From positions 62,001 to 126,000 of the forward strand of contig CAJTEN010000014.1 of assembly GCA_910575245.1 (NCBI GenBank): a DNA stretch of 64,000 bases. Reading direction: 5' to 3'. Shown here piece after piece: positions 54,820 to 63,376 of this stretch; position 1 is the first letter of the stretch, and every line of letters starts with the position of its first letter. The DNA is from Clostridia bacterium. GTDB lineage: Bacteria; Bacillota; Clostridia; Lachnospirales; Lachnospiraceae. A program made the translations under genes and the position numbers. Under the pieces are notes generated by a model that was not told where the DNA came from, ran no database searches, and saw nothing but the letters and a program-made list of their open reading frames with translations.

Positions 54820-55902
54820 TCAAAACTGTCTGGGTGCGGAACTCTCGCGCCGGATCAGCTGCCAGGGGATTTCCTGAGAGACTGCAGGGATCCCCTTTAA
54901 AATTTGTATGATGCAGGAGGCAACGCTGCGGCCTGTTTCATGAGGCTGGTGTGCCAACGCAGTAATGCGGACCGGACTCAGCTCACTTAAGTAGCTGCTT
55001 TCGAAGCATACGACGGAGAGCTTCTGAGGCACCTGGATGCCTGCATGGATCGTTTCCTGAATGAGCCAGTAAGCAATTTCATCATTGTGGCAGATGACAG
55101 CGGAGCAGTCCCGCAGGCAGTTCTGGAGGAAATGTGTGAGGAACCGTGTATCCTGGCGCAGCTCCAGGGCTTCGATATCCAGGGAAGTGAACCATCCGGT
55201 GTTCTCGTCTTTCAGAAACAGTCCCTGATCCCTCAGGCAGGCAGAAATGCCCTCATAGCGTTCATGGCCCTGTATGTCATCTATTTTCAACAGCGCAGCG
55301 ATCCGGGTATGTCCGAATGCAGTCAGATGCTCCGCCAGCAAATATCCTCCATAATAGTTATCATCCTTAATACATACAGCATCGGACAGAGCGGCATACT
55401 GACTGTGGAGAAAAAGCAGGGCGGTATGCCTTTGCCGTAATTGGGCATAAAGATCAAGATTGGGATTGGGCAGGGCGCTCCGGCAGCCCTCGACAACCAC
55501 AATACGGGGTGGATCGTCAAGCAGGGTGAGCAGATGCTCCCGTTCGGCACAGGTGCTGTTCCTGGTAGTGCAGACTTTAAGGCGGTATCCGTTGGGGGCA
55601 AGTTCTGTGAGTATGTCACTCAGAAGAGAAGGGTAAAGATACTCCTGCTGACTGTATATCAGGATGGGGATGATATTACGGCCTGCATCATCGGACAATC
55701 CGGTGGCGTAAGAGCCGCTGCCCTGCCTGCTGGTAATAATCCCCTGAGCGTGCAGGAGAGCCAGGGCGGACCGTACGGTCTGCCTGCTGACATGATGTTG
55801 TCTGCACAGTTCCGCTTCTGTGGGCAGCCTGGAAATGCCTTTCTTCAGGTTATGGCTGATCTGTTCTGTAAGAAGTCTGGCCAGCGATTCATATTTATTC
55901 AT
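54820..55902 (-). CDS. AraR-type repressor (GntR DNA-binding, LacI-type ligand domain)
   Basis: 360 residues. An N-terminal GntR winged helix (ISRLPTEAELCRQHHVSRQTVRSALALLHAQGIITSRQGSGSY) is joined to a LacI/periplasmic-binding-like effector domain (IPILIYSQQEYLYPSLLSDIL, GYLLAEHLTAFGHTRIAALL, SAVICHNDEIAYWLIQETIHAGIQVPQKLSVVCFES). This fusion is diagnostic of AraR, which in B. subtilis represses arabinose genes and is released by L-arabinose. Divergent from the ABC importer operon, with the 453-bp control region between; araA lies downstream of that operon, which supports the assignment. Confidence 0.88.
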   Translation of the reverse strand: MNKYESLARLLTEQISHNLKKGISRLPTEAELCRQHHVSRQTVRSALALLHAQGIITSRQGSGSYATGLSDDAGRNIIPILIYSQQEYLYPSLLSDILTELAPNGYRLKVCTTRNSTCAEREHLLTLLDDPPRIVVVEGCRSALPNPNLDLYAQLRQRHTALLFLHSQYAALSDAVCIKDDNYYGGYLLAEHLTAFGHTRIAALLKIDDIQGHERYEGISACLRDQGLFLKDENTGWFTSLDIEALELRQDTRFLTHFLQNCLRDCSAVICHNDEIAYWLIQETIHAGIQVPQKLSVVCFESSYLSELSPVRITALAHQPHETGRSVASCIIQILKGIPAVSQEIPWQLIRRESSAPRQF

Positions 55903-56355
55903 AAGCAGAGTTATGTTCCTTTCTGTCCGGACAGATCCGTAAATTCTTTCATTTTTTTATTTGCCGCCGTGAGGAAAATAACCGAATGTTCACAATTTGT
56001 TCATAAAAAATACGATTTTTATTCATAAATCCCAAAAATAAATCAGAAAAAAATGTAATTAGTAGTTAGCCGTGGACAACATAACGGAGGAAATAAAGGA
56101 TAAAAATTACGATTTTACAATTTAAATCGTAATATTTTAAACATTATCATAAAAATTCACCAATTATTATAAATTTGTATTGCCAGAATCTATTATAACA
56201 CAAAATTTGTATTGTTGAACTCCCCTAAATTCGAATAACGCGATTTTATTGTGTTGAACCGACAAATAGAATTTGCTAAACTATATCCCAGGGACAGGGA
56301 AATATCCAGGTTCCAGAATGAATTTTCATCAGGAATGAAAAGGAGGAAAAGAGTT
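55903..56355. promoter_or_regulatory. AT-rich control region between araR-type gene and importer operon
   Basis: No gene. Candidate operators: palindrome ATTACGATTT/AAATCGTAAT (56106-56133, 8-bp spacer) and two direct AAATTTGTATTG sequences (56171-56182 and 56203-56214), 32 bp apart, about three helical turns, whose ATTTGTA resembles an AraR half-site. The promoter at 56254 lies downstream of them. Confidence 0.55.
56254..56282 (+). promoter_or_regulatory. Promoter of the sugar-binding protein gene
   Basis: TTGAAC (56254-56259), 17-bp spacer, TAAACT (56277-56282); each hexamer matches four of six consensus bases. It suits an activated promoter. Confidence 0.45.
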
Positions 56356-57495
56356 ATGAAAAAGAAATTGGCAGTATTATTGGCAGGTACTATGGTTATG
56401 GCCAGCCTTGTTGGATGCGGCGGCGGTGACGCAGCTCCCGCAGATGCAGCACCGGCAGAGGATGCGGCAGCAGAAGATGCAGCACCGGCAGAGGAAGATG
56501 CAGCACCGGCAGAGGAAGAGGCTCAGACAGAAGAAGAAGTTCCCGCAGAAGATGCAGCGGATGAAGCAGCAGCACCGGCAGCAGACGGTGAGGCAATCAG
56601 AGTTGGTTTTGCACAGGTTGGACATGAGTCAGACTGGCGTGCAGCTAATACACAGAATTACCAGGATACTTTCTCGGCAGAGAATGGTTATGAGTTATCC
56701 TTTGTAGACGCTGACAATGACAACGCAGTTCAGTTAGAGGCAGTCCGTACTTTCATTCAGCAGGAGATGGATTACATCTGCATCGCTCCGATTGAGACTG
56801 CAGGCTGGGATACAGTTCTTCAGGAGGCACAGGATGCAGGTATTCCTGTACTGATCGTTGACCGTTCCGTAGACGCTGACGCATCTCTGTATGAGACACA
56901 GATCGGCTGCGACATGGTAGCTGAGGGTGAGATGGCTGGTAACTGGCTGGCAGAGTATCTGGACGGCGCTGATGCAAACATCTTGGTTATCGAAGGTACA
57001 GTCGGCGCTTCCGCAACGCTTGGACGTACAGAAGGCTTCAACAACATCGCAGAGCAGCACAGCGAGTGGAAGATCCTTGATTCTCAGTCCGGTGACTTCA
57101 CACAAGCAGGCGGACAGGAAGTTATGGAGTCCTTTATCAAATCTTACAGCGATTTCAACGTAGTAGTATGCCAGAACGATAATGAAGCATACGGCGCAAT
57201 GGACGCAATGGATGCAGCAGGTATCACATACGGTGTTGACGGCGATGTGATCATTATCTCCTTCGACGCTACGCATGATGGTCTGCAGTATACATTAGAC
57301 GGCAAGATCAACTGCAACGTAGAGTGTAACCCTCTGCAGGCTGAGTTCGCAGCAGAAGTTATCCAGAAGTTGCATGCAGGCGAAGCTGTTGATGCACAGA
57401 CAGTCGTTGTAGATCAGGCTTTCGTAGCGCCTGGTATCGAGTCTCAGTATGCAACAACAATGACCCAGGAAGTTCTGGATGGCCGTGCATACTAA
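56356..57495 (+). CDS. Sugar ABC transporter substrate-binding lipoprotein (YtfQ-like)
   Basis: 379 residues. Lipoprotein signal with lipobox LVGC (Cys21), an Ala/Pro/Glu low-complexity linker (about 25-77), then a Peripla_BP_4 domain: IRVGFAQVGHESDWRAANTQNY, DYICIAPIETAGWDTVLQEAQDAGIPVLIVDRSVD, IISFDATHDGLQYTLDGKINCNVECNPLQ. Relatives (YtfQ) bind furanose sugars such as galactofuranose or arabinofuranose; with araA nearby, arabinose is the best guess. ATG 56356 has AGGAGG at 9 nt and starts the signal peptide. It is followed by a strong terminator, so it is probably made in excess over the ABC subunits. Confidence 0.93.
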   Translation: MKKKLAVLLAGTMVMASLVGCGGGDAAPADAAPAEDAAAEDAAPAEEDAAPAEEEAQTEEEVPAEDAADEAAAPAADGEAIRVGFAQVGHESDWRAANTQNYQDTFSAENGYELSFVDADNDNAVQLEAVRTFIQQEMDYICIAPIETAGWDTVLQEAQDAGIPVLIVDRSVDADASLYETQIGCDMVAEGEMAGNWLAEYLDGADANILVIEGTVGASATLGRTEGFNNIAEQHSEWKILDSQSGDFTQAGGQEVMESFIKSYSDFNVVVCQNDNEAYGAMDAMDAAGITYGVDGDVIIISFDATHDGLQYTLDGKINCNVECNPLQAEFAAEVIQKLHAGEAVDAQTVVVDQAFVAPGIESQYATTMTQEVLDGRAY

Positions 57496-57533
57496 GAAGC
57501 AGTACTTGAATTAACAACATAAGAATAGAATAG

Positions 57534-57565
57534 GGAGAGAAATTCTGTTTCTCTCCTTTTTCTTT
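57534..57565 (+). terminator. Terminator between binding protein and ABC genes
   Basis: GGAGAGAAA (57534-57542), 5-nt loop, TTTCTCTCC (57548-57556), then TTTTTCTTT. Read-through here would lower expression of the downstream importer subunits. Confidence 0.88.
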
Positions 57566-57707
57566 CGCCAAATTTGGTGTACAATAGAGGAGTATCGGCT
57601 GTTTTGTTGGAAAATTACAGACAATACAGTGGAATATGGCGACAGTTCGGCGCGGTGGAGACGAGAACCGGACTGTTACGAAATGTGTGACGGCAGGAGG
57701 TATTTAT

Positions 57708-59231
57708 ATGGACAGTAATATTGCTTTAACGATGCGGGGAATCTGCATGACATTCCCCGGAGTCAAAGCACTGGACAATGTGGATTTCACACTGAAAAAA
57801 GGTGAGATCCGTGCGCTGATGGGGGAAAACGGCGCGGGAAAGTCTACATTGATTAAGTGTCTGACGGGAGTTAATAAGTTTGAAGCCGGCGAGATCCATG
57901 TAGACGGCATTGAGGGTCCCATTGTCAACAAGGATACGATGGACGCCCAGCATAAGGGAATCTCGACGGTTTATCAGGAGGTTAATCTCTGCCCTAACTT
58001 ATCGGTGGCGGAGAATCTGTACATCGGACGGGAACCTCTTACAAAGATCGGCACAGTCAACCGCCGCAAGATGAATCAGATGGCGGCGCAGCTGATGAAG
58101 GATCTGGATCTTGATATTGAAGTGACGAAGAATCTGGAAGAATATTCACTGGCGTTGCAGCAGATGATCGCAATCGCCCGTGCTGTAGATATGGAGAGCA
58201 AGGTTCTGATTCTTGACGAACCCACTTCCTCTCTGGATGACAATGAGGTAGAGAAGCTTTTCAATATGATGAGAAGGCTTCGGAGCCAGGGGGTAGGAAT
58301 TGTATTCGTAACCCACTTCCTGGAGCAGGTATATGAAGTGTGCGACGGCATTACCGTACTGCGTAACGGGACGCTGGTCGGCGAATATTCGGTGGAAGAG
58401 CTGCCCAGAGTCAAGCTGGTAGCGGCCATGATGGGTAAGGATTTCGACGATCTGGCAAGCATTAAGCCGGAAGGGACCATGGACTTCAGTAACGTGCCCC
58501 TTGAGATCGATGCGAAGGGATTAAGCCATGCAGGAACGATCAAGCCCTTTGACCTTGAGATTCACAAGGGCGAGGTGGTAGGCCTGACAGGACTTCTGGG
58601 AAGCGGCCGAAGTGAGCTGGCCCGTACAATCTACGGTGCAGACCGGGCACAGACCGGAACCCTGAAGGTGAACGGCAAAGAAGAGAAAGTCAAGAATCCC
58701 ATTGATGCCATGAATCTGGGCATGGGACTTCTGCCCGATGACAGAAAGGCGGAAGGGATCATCGGCGATCTGTCTGTGCGTGAGAATATCATCCTGGCAA
58801 TGCAGGCGAAACTCGGTATGTTCAAGAAAATTCCGATGGCCAAACAGGTCGAGATTGCGGATCAGTACATAGAGATGCTGCAGATTAAGACAGCAAGCAG
58901 AGAGACATTGATCAAGCGTCTGTCCGGCGGTAACCAGCAGAAGGTGATCCTGGCCAGATGGCTGGCTACGAATCCGGATTTCCTGATCCTGGATGAGCCC
59001 ACACGCGGTATTGATATCGGTACGAAAACAGAAATACAGAAGCTGGTGATCAAGCTGGCCCAGGAGGGTAAGAGCCTTATCTTTATTTCTTCGGAAATCG
59101 AGGAGATGCTCCGTACCTGCAACCGGATGGCGGTTCTTCGGGACGGCGCCAAGGTGGGCGAGATCAGCGGTGATGAGATGACACAGGAAGGCGTAATGCA
59201 CGCCATTGCGGGAGGTGCGGCACATGAGTAA
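57708..59231 (+). CDS. Sugar ABC transporter ATP-binding protein (YtfR/AraG-like)
   Basis: 507 residues with two fused ATPase domains. Domain 1: Walker A GENGAGKST (39-47), signature-like SLALQQMIAIARA, Walker B KVLILDEPTSSLD. Domain 2: degenerate Walker A GLLGSGRSEL, signature LSGGNQQKVILARWL, Walker B DFLILDEPTRGID. This layout is typical of the CUT2 sugar importers. GGAGG lies 7 nt before ATG 57708. The stop overlaps the start of the next permease gene by 8 nt, so translation is coupled. Confidence 0.95.
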   Translation: MDSNIALTMRGICMTFPGVKALDNVDFTLKKGEIRALMGENGAGKSTLIKCLTGVNKFEAGEIHVDGIEGPIVNKDTMDAQHKGISTVYQEVNLCPNLSVAENLYIGREPLTKIGTVNRRKMNQMAAQLMKDLDLDIEVTKNLEEYSLALQQMIAIARAVDMESKVLILDEPTSSLDDNEVEKLFNMMRRLRSQGVGIVFVTHFLEQVYEVCDGITVLRNGTLVGEYSVEELPRVKLVAAMMGKDFDDLASIKPEGTMDFSNVPLEIDAKGLSHAGTIKPFDLEIHKGEVVGLTGLLGSGRSELARTIYGADRAQTGTLKVNGKEEKVKNPIDAMNLGMGLLPDDRKAEGIIGDLSVRENIILAMQAKLGMFKKIPMAKQVEIADQYIEMLQIKTASRETLIKRLSGGNQQKVILARWLATNPDFLILDEPTRGIDIGTKTEIQKLVIKLAQEGKSLIFISSEIEEMLRTCNRMAVLRDGAKVGEISGDEMTQEGVMHAIAGGAAHE

Positions 59232-60297
59232 AATAAAGAAAATAACAAAGATGCAGTTGTTCCTGCCGATTTTCAGTATGCTTCTTGTTATGTTTGTCAA
59301 TGTAATCTATGATATCGCCAGCGGGAATGCACCGTTCTCGTTCTTTGCGATCAGCACACAGCTTACCTCTTCGGGGAATACGATACTGTACGGACGTCTG
59401 ATCGATATCTTAAACCGCGGAAGCGAGGTTGCGATTCTGGCTATCGGTATGACGCTTGTCGTATCGGCATCTGCCGGAACCGATATTTCCGTCGGCTCTG
59501 TTATGAGTCTGTCGGGCGGTATGTGCTGTATGCTGCTGGCAGGTTATGGCGTGACGAATGTATCAGAGTATGCAAGGCCGCTCTGGGTCGGTATCGGCGC
59601 GGGTATCCTGGTTGCGGTTGTCTGCGGTCTGTTTAACGGCTTTCTGGTTGCGTATCTGAATATACAGCCGATGGTAGCGACGCTGATTCTCTGGTCGGCA
59701 GGCCGTGCGATCGGACTTCTGCTTTGCAACAGCGCGATCGTGTATGTGCGGGTACCTTCCTTCCAGTTCTTCGGATCTTATATCGGTTTCCTGCCAACGC
59801 CGATCCTGATTGCGGCGATCTGTGTACTGATCATGGCATTGATCTTGAAGTTTACGGCGCTCGGTACTTTTGTACAGAGTGTGGGTATCAATAAGAAGGC
59901 AGCCAGGATTTCAGGATTTAACTCCGCCAAGATCATCTTAATGTGCTATGCGATCTGCGGTCTGTGTGCAGGCATTGCGGGTATTACGGCCACATCCCGG
60001 ATCTATTCCGCGGATACGAATAATATCGGCCTGAATATGGAGATGGATGCGATCCTGGCGGTAGCGCTGGGCGGCAACAGTCTGGGCGGCGGCAAGTTCA
60101 ACCTGGCAGGTTCCATTATCGGGGCTTATACCATTCAGGCGATTACGACAACTCTGTATGCACTGGGTGTTTCCTCTGCGCAGGCTCCTGTATTCAAGGC
60201 GATCGTGGTTATTCTGATCGTTGTCATCCAGTCCGGCCCTGTCAAAGAGTACTTTAAGAAACTGTCTGCGAAGAAGGCAGCTGCAAAGGAGGCGTAA
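59224..60297 (+). CDS. Sugar ABC transporter permease (YtfT-like)
   Basis: 357 residues, CUT2 (BPD_transp_2) permease with about nine helices; motifs SAGTDISVGSVMSLSGG and LGGNSLGGGKFNLAGSIIGAYTIQAITTTLYALGVS. The start at 59224 lies within the end of the ATPase gene with GGGAGG 8 nt upstream. It pairs with the next permease as a heterodimeric channel, as in YtfT-YjfF. Confidence 0.94.
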   Translation: MSKIKKITKMQLFLPIFSMLLVMFVNVIYDIASGNAPFSFFAISTQLTSSGNTILYGRLIDILNRGSEVAILAIGMTLVVSASAGTDISVGSVMSLSGGMCCMLLAGYGVTNVSEYARPLWVGIGAGILVAVVCGLFNGFLVAYLNIQPMVATLILWSAGRAIGLLLCNSAIVYVRVPSFQFFGSYIGFLPTPILIAAICVLIMALILKFTALGTFVQSVGINKKAARISGFNSAKIILMCYAICGLCAGIAGITATSRIYSADTNNIGLNMEMDAILAVALGGNSLGGGKFNLAGSIIGAYTIQAITTTLYALGVSSAQAPVFKAIVVILIVVIQSGPVKEYFKKLSAKKAAAKEA

Positions 60298-60300
60298 AAG

Positions 60301-61326
60301 ATGAAAAAATTAAAAATTAACGGAAATAATCTTTTGCTGGCCATTACGATCGCTCTGTTTGTAGTTATGTACGCGGCAGGCTGTGTTGTATATGCGGATA
60401 AAGGTTTTACACATCTGCAGACATTCCTGAATGTGCTGATCAATAATGCGGGTCTTCTGTGCGTGGCCTGCGGAACCACTTGTGTCATGCTGACAGGAGG
60501 TATCGATATTTCCGTCGGTTCGGTGGTTGCCATGGACTGTATGTTTCTGGCAGTCGGCATGGAGAAATGGGGCATGAGGAGCCCGGTGCTGATGGTGCTT
60601 GTCCTGCTGATCGGTGTCGTATTCGGGGCAGTGCAGGGATTCTGTATCGCGTATCTTGATATTCAGCCTTTTATCGTGTCGATGGCCGGTCTGTTTTTCG
60701 CGAGAGGTATGACTGCCGTGATCTGTACGGAACAGGTAAGCATTGTAACGGATGCCCTCTTTGTGAAGCTGTCTAACATGAAAGTAAATATCCCCTTCGG
60801 GATCGGCGCTTACACGAACAGAAAAGGCGTGCTGCAGGTGCCCTATGTGCGTGTCAGTGTAGTAGTGGCGCTGCTTATTGTGGTGCTGGTGTTCCTGATG
60901 CTGAAATATACCAAGTTCGGAAGAAGTATCTATGCGGTGGGCGGCAACAGCCAGTCTGCTACGCTGATGGGGCTGGATGTCCGCAAGACCAAGCTTAAGA
61001 CTTATGTCCTGGCAAGCTTCCTGGCATCCATCGGCGGCATCTGCTATTGTCTGAACACGATGAGCGGTACGACCACACAGGCCACCGGCCTGGAGATGGA
61101 CGCGATCTCTTCAGCCGTTATCGGCGGCACACTGCTGACCGGTGGTGTGGGTAATGTGGTGGGAACGCTTTTCGGTGTTATGATTAACGGTACGATTTCC
61201 ACACTGGTAAAATCCAATGGTAAGCTTGTCAGCTCCTGGGCTAATATTGTGACGGCTATCCTGCTTTGCTTCTTTATCGTATTACAGGCAGTGCTTGCCC
61301 AGATTAAAGAGCGCAAGAAGGCGTGA
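60301..61326 (+). CDS. Sugar ABC transporter permease (YjfF-like)
   Basis: 341 residues, second CUT2 permease: CVMLTGGIDISVGSVVAMDCMFLAVGM, AVGGNSQSATLMGLDVRKTK, AVIGGTLLTGGVGNVVGTLFGVMINGTISTLV. AAAGGAGGCG precedes the ATG, which lies 3 nt after the previous stop. Completes the importer with the ATPase and the upstream lipoprotein. Confidence 0.94.
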   Translation: MKKLKINGNNLLLAITIALFVVMYAAGCVVYADKGFTHLQTFLNVLINNAGLLCVACGTTCVMLTGGIDISVGSVVAMDCMFLAVGMEKWGMRSPVLMVLVLLIGVVFGAVQGFCIAYLDIQPFIVSMAGLFFARGMTAVICTEQVSIVTDALFVKLSNMKVNIPFGIGAYTNRKGVLQVPYVRVSVVVALLIVVLVFLMLKYTKFGRSIYAVGGNSQSATLMGLDVRKTKLKTYVLASFLASIGGICYCLNTMSGTTTQATGLEMDAISSAVIGGTLLTGGVGNVVGTLFGVMINGTISTLVKSNGKLVSSWANIVTAILLCFFIVLQAVLAQIKERKKA

Positions 61327-61343
61327 TGTGCTAAGAAGTATAT

Positions 61344-61371
61344 AGAGGCGTGTGCAGGAGTACGCGCCTCT
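61344..61371 (+). terminator. Hairpin after the importer operon
   Basis: AGAGGCGTGT pairs with GTACGCGCCTCT (10 pairs, one wobble) around a short loop, followed by TGCTTGTTA. Weak U-tract. Confidence 0.5.
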
Positions 61372-61376
61372 TGCTT

Positions 61377-61728
61377 GTTACTATTCACGGCTCAGCCGCT
61401 CATAGTAACATGATGCACACAAAATGCTCCATAGTCGCATTTTGGCGCTCCCCAACTCGGATTTTCTGTGACTTCCGCTTTGCTCCACTCACAAAAAACA
61501 CCTCGCGGTATATCAGCCGTGAATCAATGTCATTAAGTTAAGTCTATACACAGCGTCTGATATGATAGGATTCTCCTTGGGGCCATTGGAAAACGCCGGT
61601 ACTTAATGAGGTTTTTCACGAATTTAGTACCGCTGCGTTTGGAACTGAGCGAAAGCGCGTCCTTAGGAGATTCCTATCATGTCAGGCGCGTCCGGCTTAA
61701 CTTAATGACATTGGCCGTGAATAGTAAC
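61377..61728. mobile_element. Inverted-repeat element interrupted by MITE copy B
   Basis: Without the inserted MITE (and one target copy), the ends GTTACTATTCACGGCT (61377-61392) and AGCCGTGAAT|AGTAAC (61515-61524 joined to 61723-61728) form a perfect 16-bp inverted repeat around about 130 bp with no gene. A shorter repeat ATAGTAAC (61401-61408) lies inside the left end. It looks like an older non-autonomous element into which the MITE jumped. Confidence 0.7.
61525..61713 (-). mobile_element. MITE family 1, copy B (long form)
   Basis: 189 bp with ends CAATGTCATTAAGTTAAG and CTTAACTTAATGACATTG. It is flanked by a perfect 9-bp direct repeat GCCGTGAAT (61516-61524 and 61714-61722), a target duplication. 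It is in the opposite orientation to copy A (50375-50495): its left 52 bp are the reverse complement of A's right end. No gene inside. Confidence 0.88.
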
Positions 61729-61833
61729 TCTTGCTTCGTTTTCCAATGGCTGCTATTCAGCACTGCCTTGCAAGGGGCTATATACAGATGATAAAATTTA
61801 ATAAGAAAGTAAAATATTTTATGGAGGGAAAAT

Positions 61834-63330
61834 ATGAACGCAGTAAAAAACTACAAATTTTGGTTTTGCACAGGTTCCCAGGACCTTTATGGGGATGAAT
61901 GTCTTAAAAAGGTAGCGGAACATTCGGCTAAGATCGTGGAAGGACTGAATGCTTCAGGCCACCTTCCCTTCGAGGTTGTATTAAGGCCCACACTGATCAG
62001 CCAGGCATCGATCCGCAAGACCTTCAATGATGCCAACAATGATCCTGACTGTGCGGGTGTTATCACATGGATGCATACCTTCTCCCCGGCGAAGATGTGG
62101 ATCCTGGGGCTGAAGGAATTTAGGAAACCGCTGTGTCATCTGCATACACAGTTCAATGAGGAACTTCCGTATGACACGATTGATATGGACTTCATGAATG
62201 AGAACCAGTCTGCGCATGGGGACAGGGAGTATGGACATATTGTGAGCCGTATGGGAATCGAGAGGAAGATTATCGTAGGGCACTGGGCGAATGAGAGGGT
62301 GCAGAAGCAGATCGGAAGCTGGATGAGAACGGCGCTGGGCGTGATTGAGTCCTCTCATATCCGTGTATGCCGCTTCGGCGACAACATGAACAATGTGGCG
62401 GTAACCGAGGGCGATAAAGTGGAAGCGCAGATCAAGTTCGGATGGGAGATCGACCATTATTGTGTGAATGACCTGGTAGAATATGTGGATGCGGTTCCTC
62501 AGGGTGAGGTTGACACACTGGTGGAAGAGTATTACAGTAAATATAAGATTATTGATGAAGGAAGAGACCTGGATGAGTTCAGGAAACATGTGGCAGTACA
62601 GGCACAGCAGGAGATCGGCATTGAGAAATTCCTGGTTGAGAATGATTATCATGCGATCGTTACCCATTTCGGAATGCTGGGCGGCCTGAAACAGCTTCCG
62701 GGATTATCCATTCAGAGATTGATGGAGAAAGGCTACGGCTTCGGCGCGGAAGGAGACTGGAAGGTGGCGGCCATGGTACGTATGATGAAGCTGATGACAG
62801 CCGATATCAAGGAGGCCAAGGGTACTTCCATGATGGAAGATTATACCTATCATTTAGTTCCGGGCAGGGAAGGAATCCTGCAGGCTCATATGCTGGAAGT
62901 ATGCCCCTCTGTGGCAGAGGGCGAGATCGGCATCAAGGTATGCCCGCTTACCATGGGCAACAGGGAAGACCCTGCCCGTCTTGTGTTCACGTCCAAGACA
63001 GGTCCGGCAGTGGCCTGCTCACTGGTTGATCTGGGGACAAGATTCAGGTTGCTGATCAATGCGGTTGACTGTAAGAAGGTTGAGAAGCCGATGCCTAAGC
63101 TTCCGGTAGGTACCGCATACTGGACACCGCAGCCGAATCTGGAGATCGGCGCTACGGCATGGATTCTTGCGGGCGGCGCACATCACACTGCATTTTCCTA
63201 CGACCTGACAGTGGATCAGATGGTTGACTGGGCAGCGGCTATGGGAATCGAGAGCGTTGTGATCGATCAGGATACGACGATCAGGAACTTTAAGAATGAA
63301 CTGAGATGGAATGAGGCGGCGTTTCATTAA
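61834..63330 (+). CDS. araA: L-arabinose isomerase
   Basis: Interconverts L-arabinose and L-ribulose, the first step of arabinose catabolism; metal-dependent, cytoplasmic. 498 residues, standard length, with typical segments FWFCTGSQDLYGDE at the N terminus, GVITWMHTFSPAKMWI, LHTQFNEELPYDTIDMDFMNENQSAHGDREYG, GTSMMEDYTYHLVPGREGILQAHMLEVCPS and the C-terminal GGAHHTAFSYDLT metal-binding region. GGAGGG lies 6 nt before the ATG. Downstream of the importer and upstream of a sugar kinase, giving uptake, isomerisation and phosphorylation in order. Confidence 0.98.
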   Translation: MNAVKNYKFWFCTGSQDLYGDECLKKVAEHSAKIVEGLNASGHLPFEVVLRPTLISQASIRKTFNDANNDPDCAGVITWMHTFSPAKMWILGLKEFRKPLCHLHTQFNEELPYDTIDMDFMNENQSAHGDREYGHIVSRMGIERKIIVGHWANERVQKQIGSWMRTALGVIESSHIRVCRFGDNMNNVAVTEGDKVEAQIKFGWEIDHYCVNDLVEYVDAVPQGEVDTLVEEYYSKYKIIDEGRDLDEFRKHVAVQAQQEIGIEKFLVENDYHAIVTHFGMLGGLKQLPGLSIQRLMEKGYGFGAEGDWKVAAMVRMMKLMTADIKEAKGTSMMEDYTYHLVPGREGILQAHMLEVCPSVAEGEIGIKVCPLTMGNREDPARLVFTSKTGPAVACSLVDLGTRFRLLINAVDCKKVEKPMPKLPVGTAYWTPQPNLEIGATAWILAGGAHHTAFSYDLTVDQMVDWAAAMGIESVVIDQDTTIRNFKNELRWNEAAFH

Positions 63331-63376
63331 GAAGTGAGACTATTAAAATATCAGAATAAGAAAGAGGAGGCAGAAT

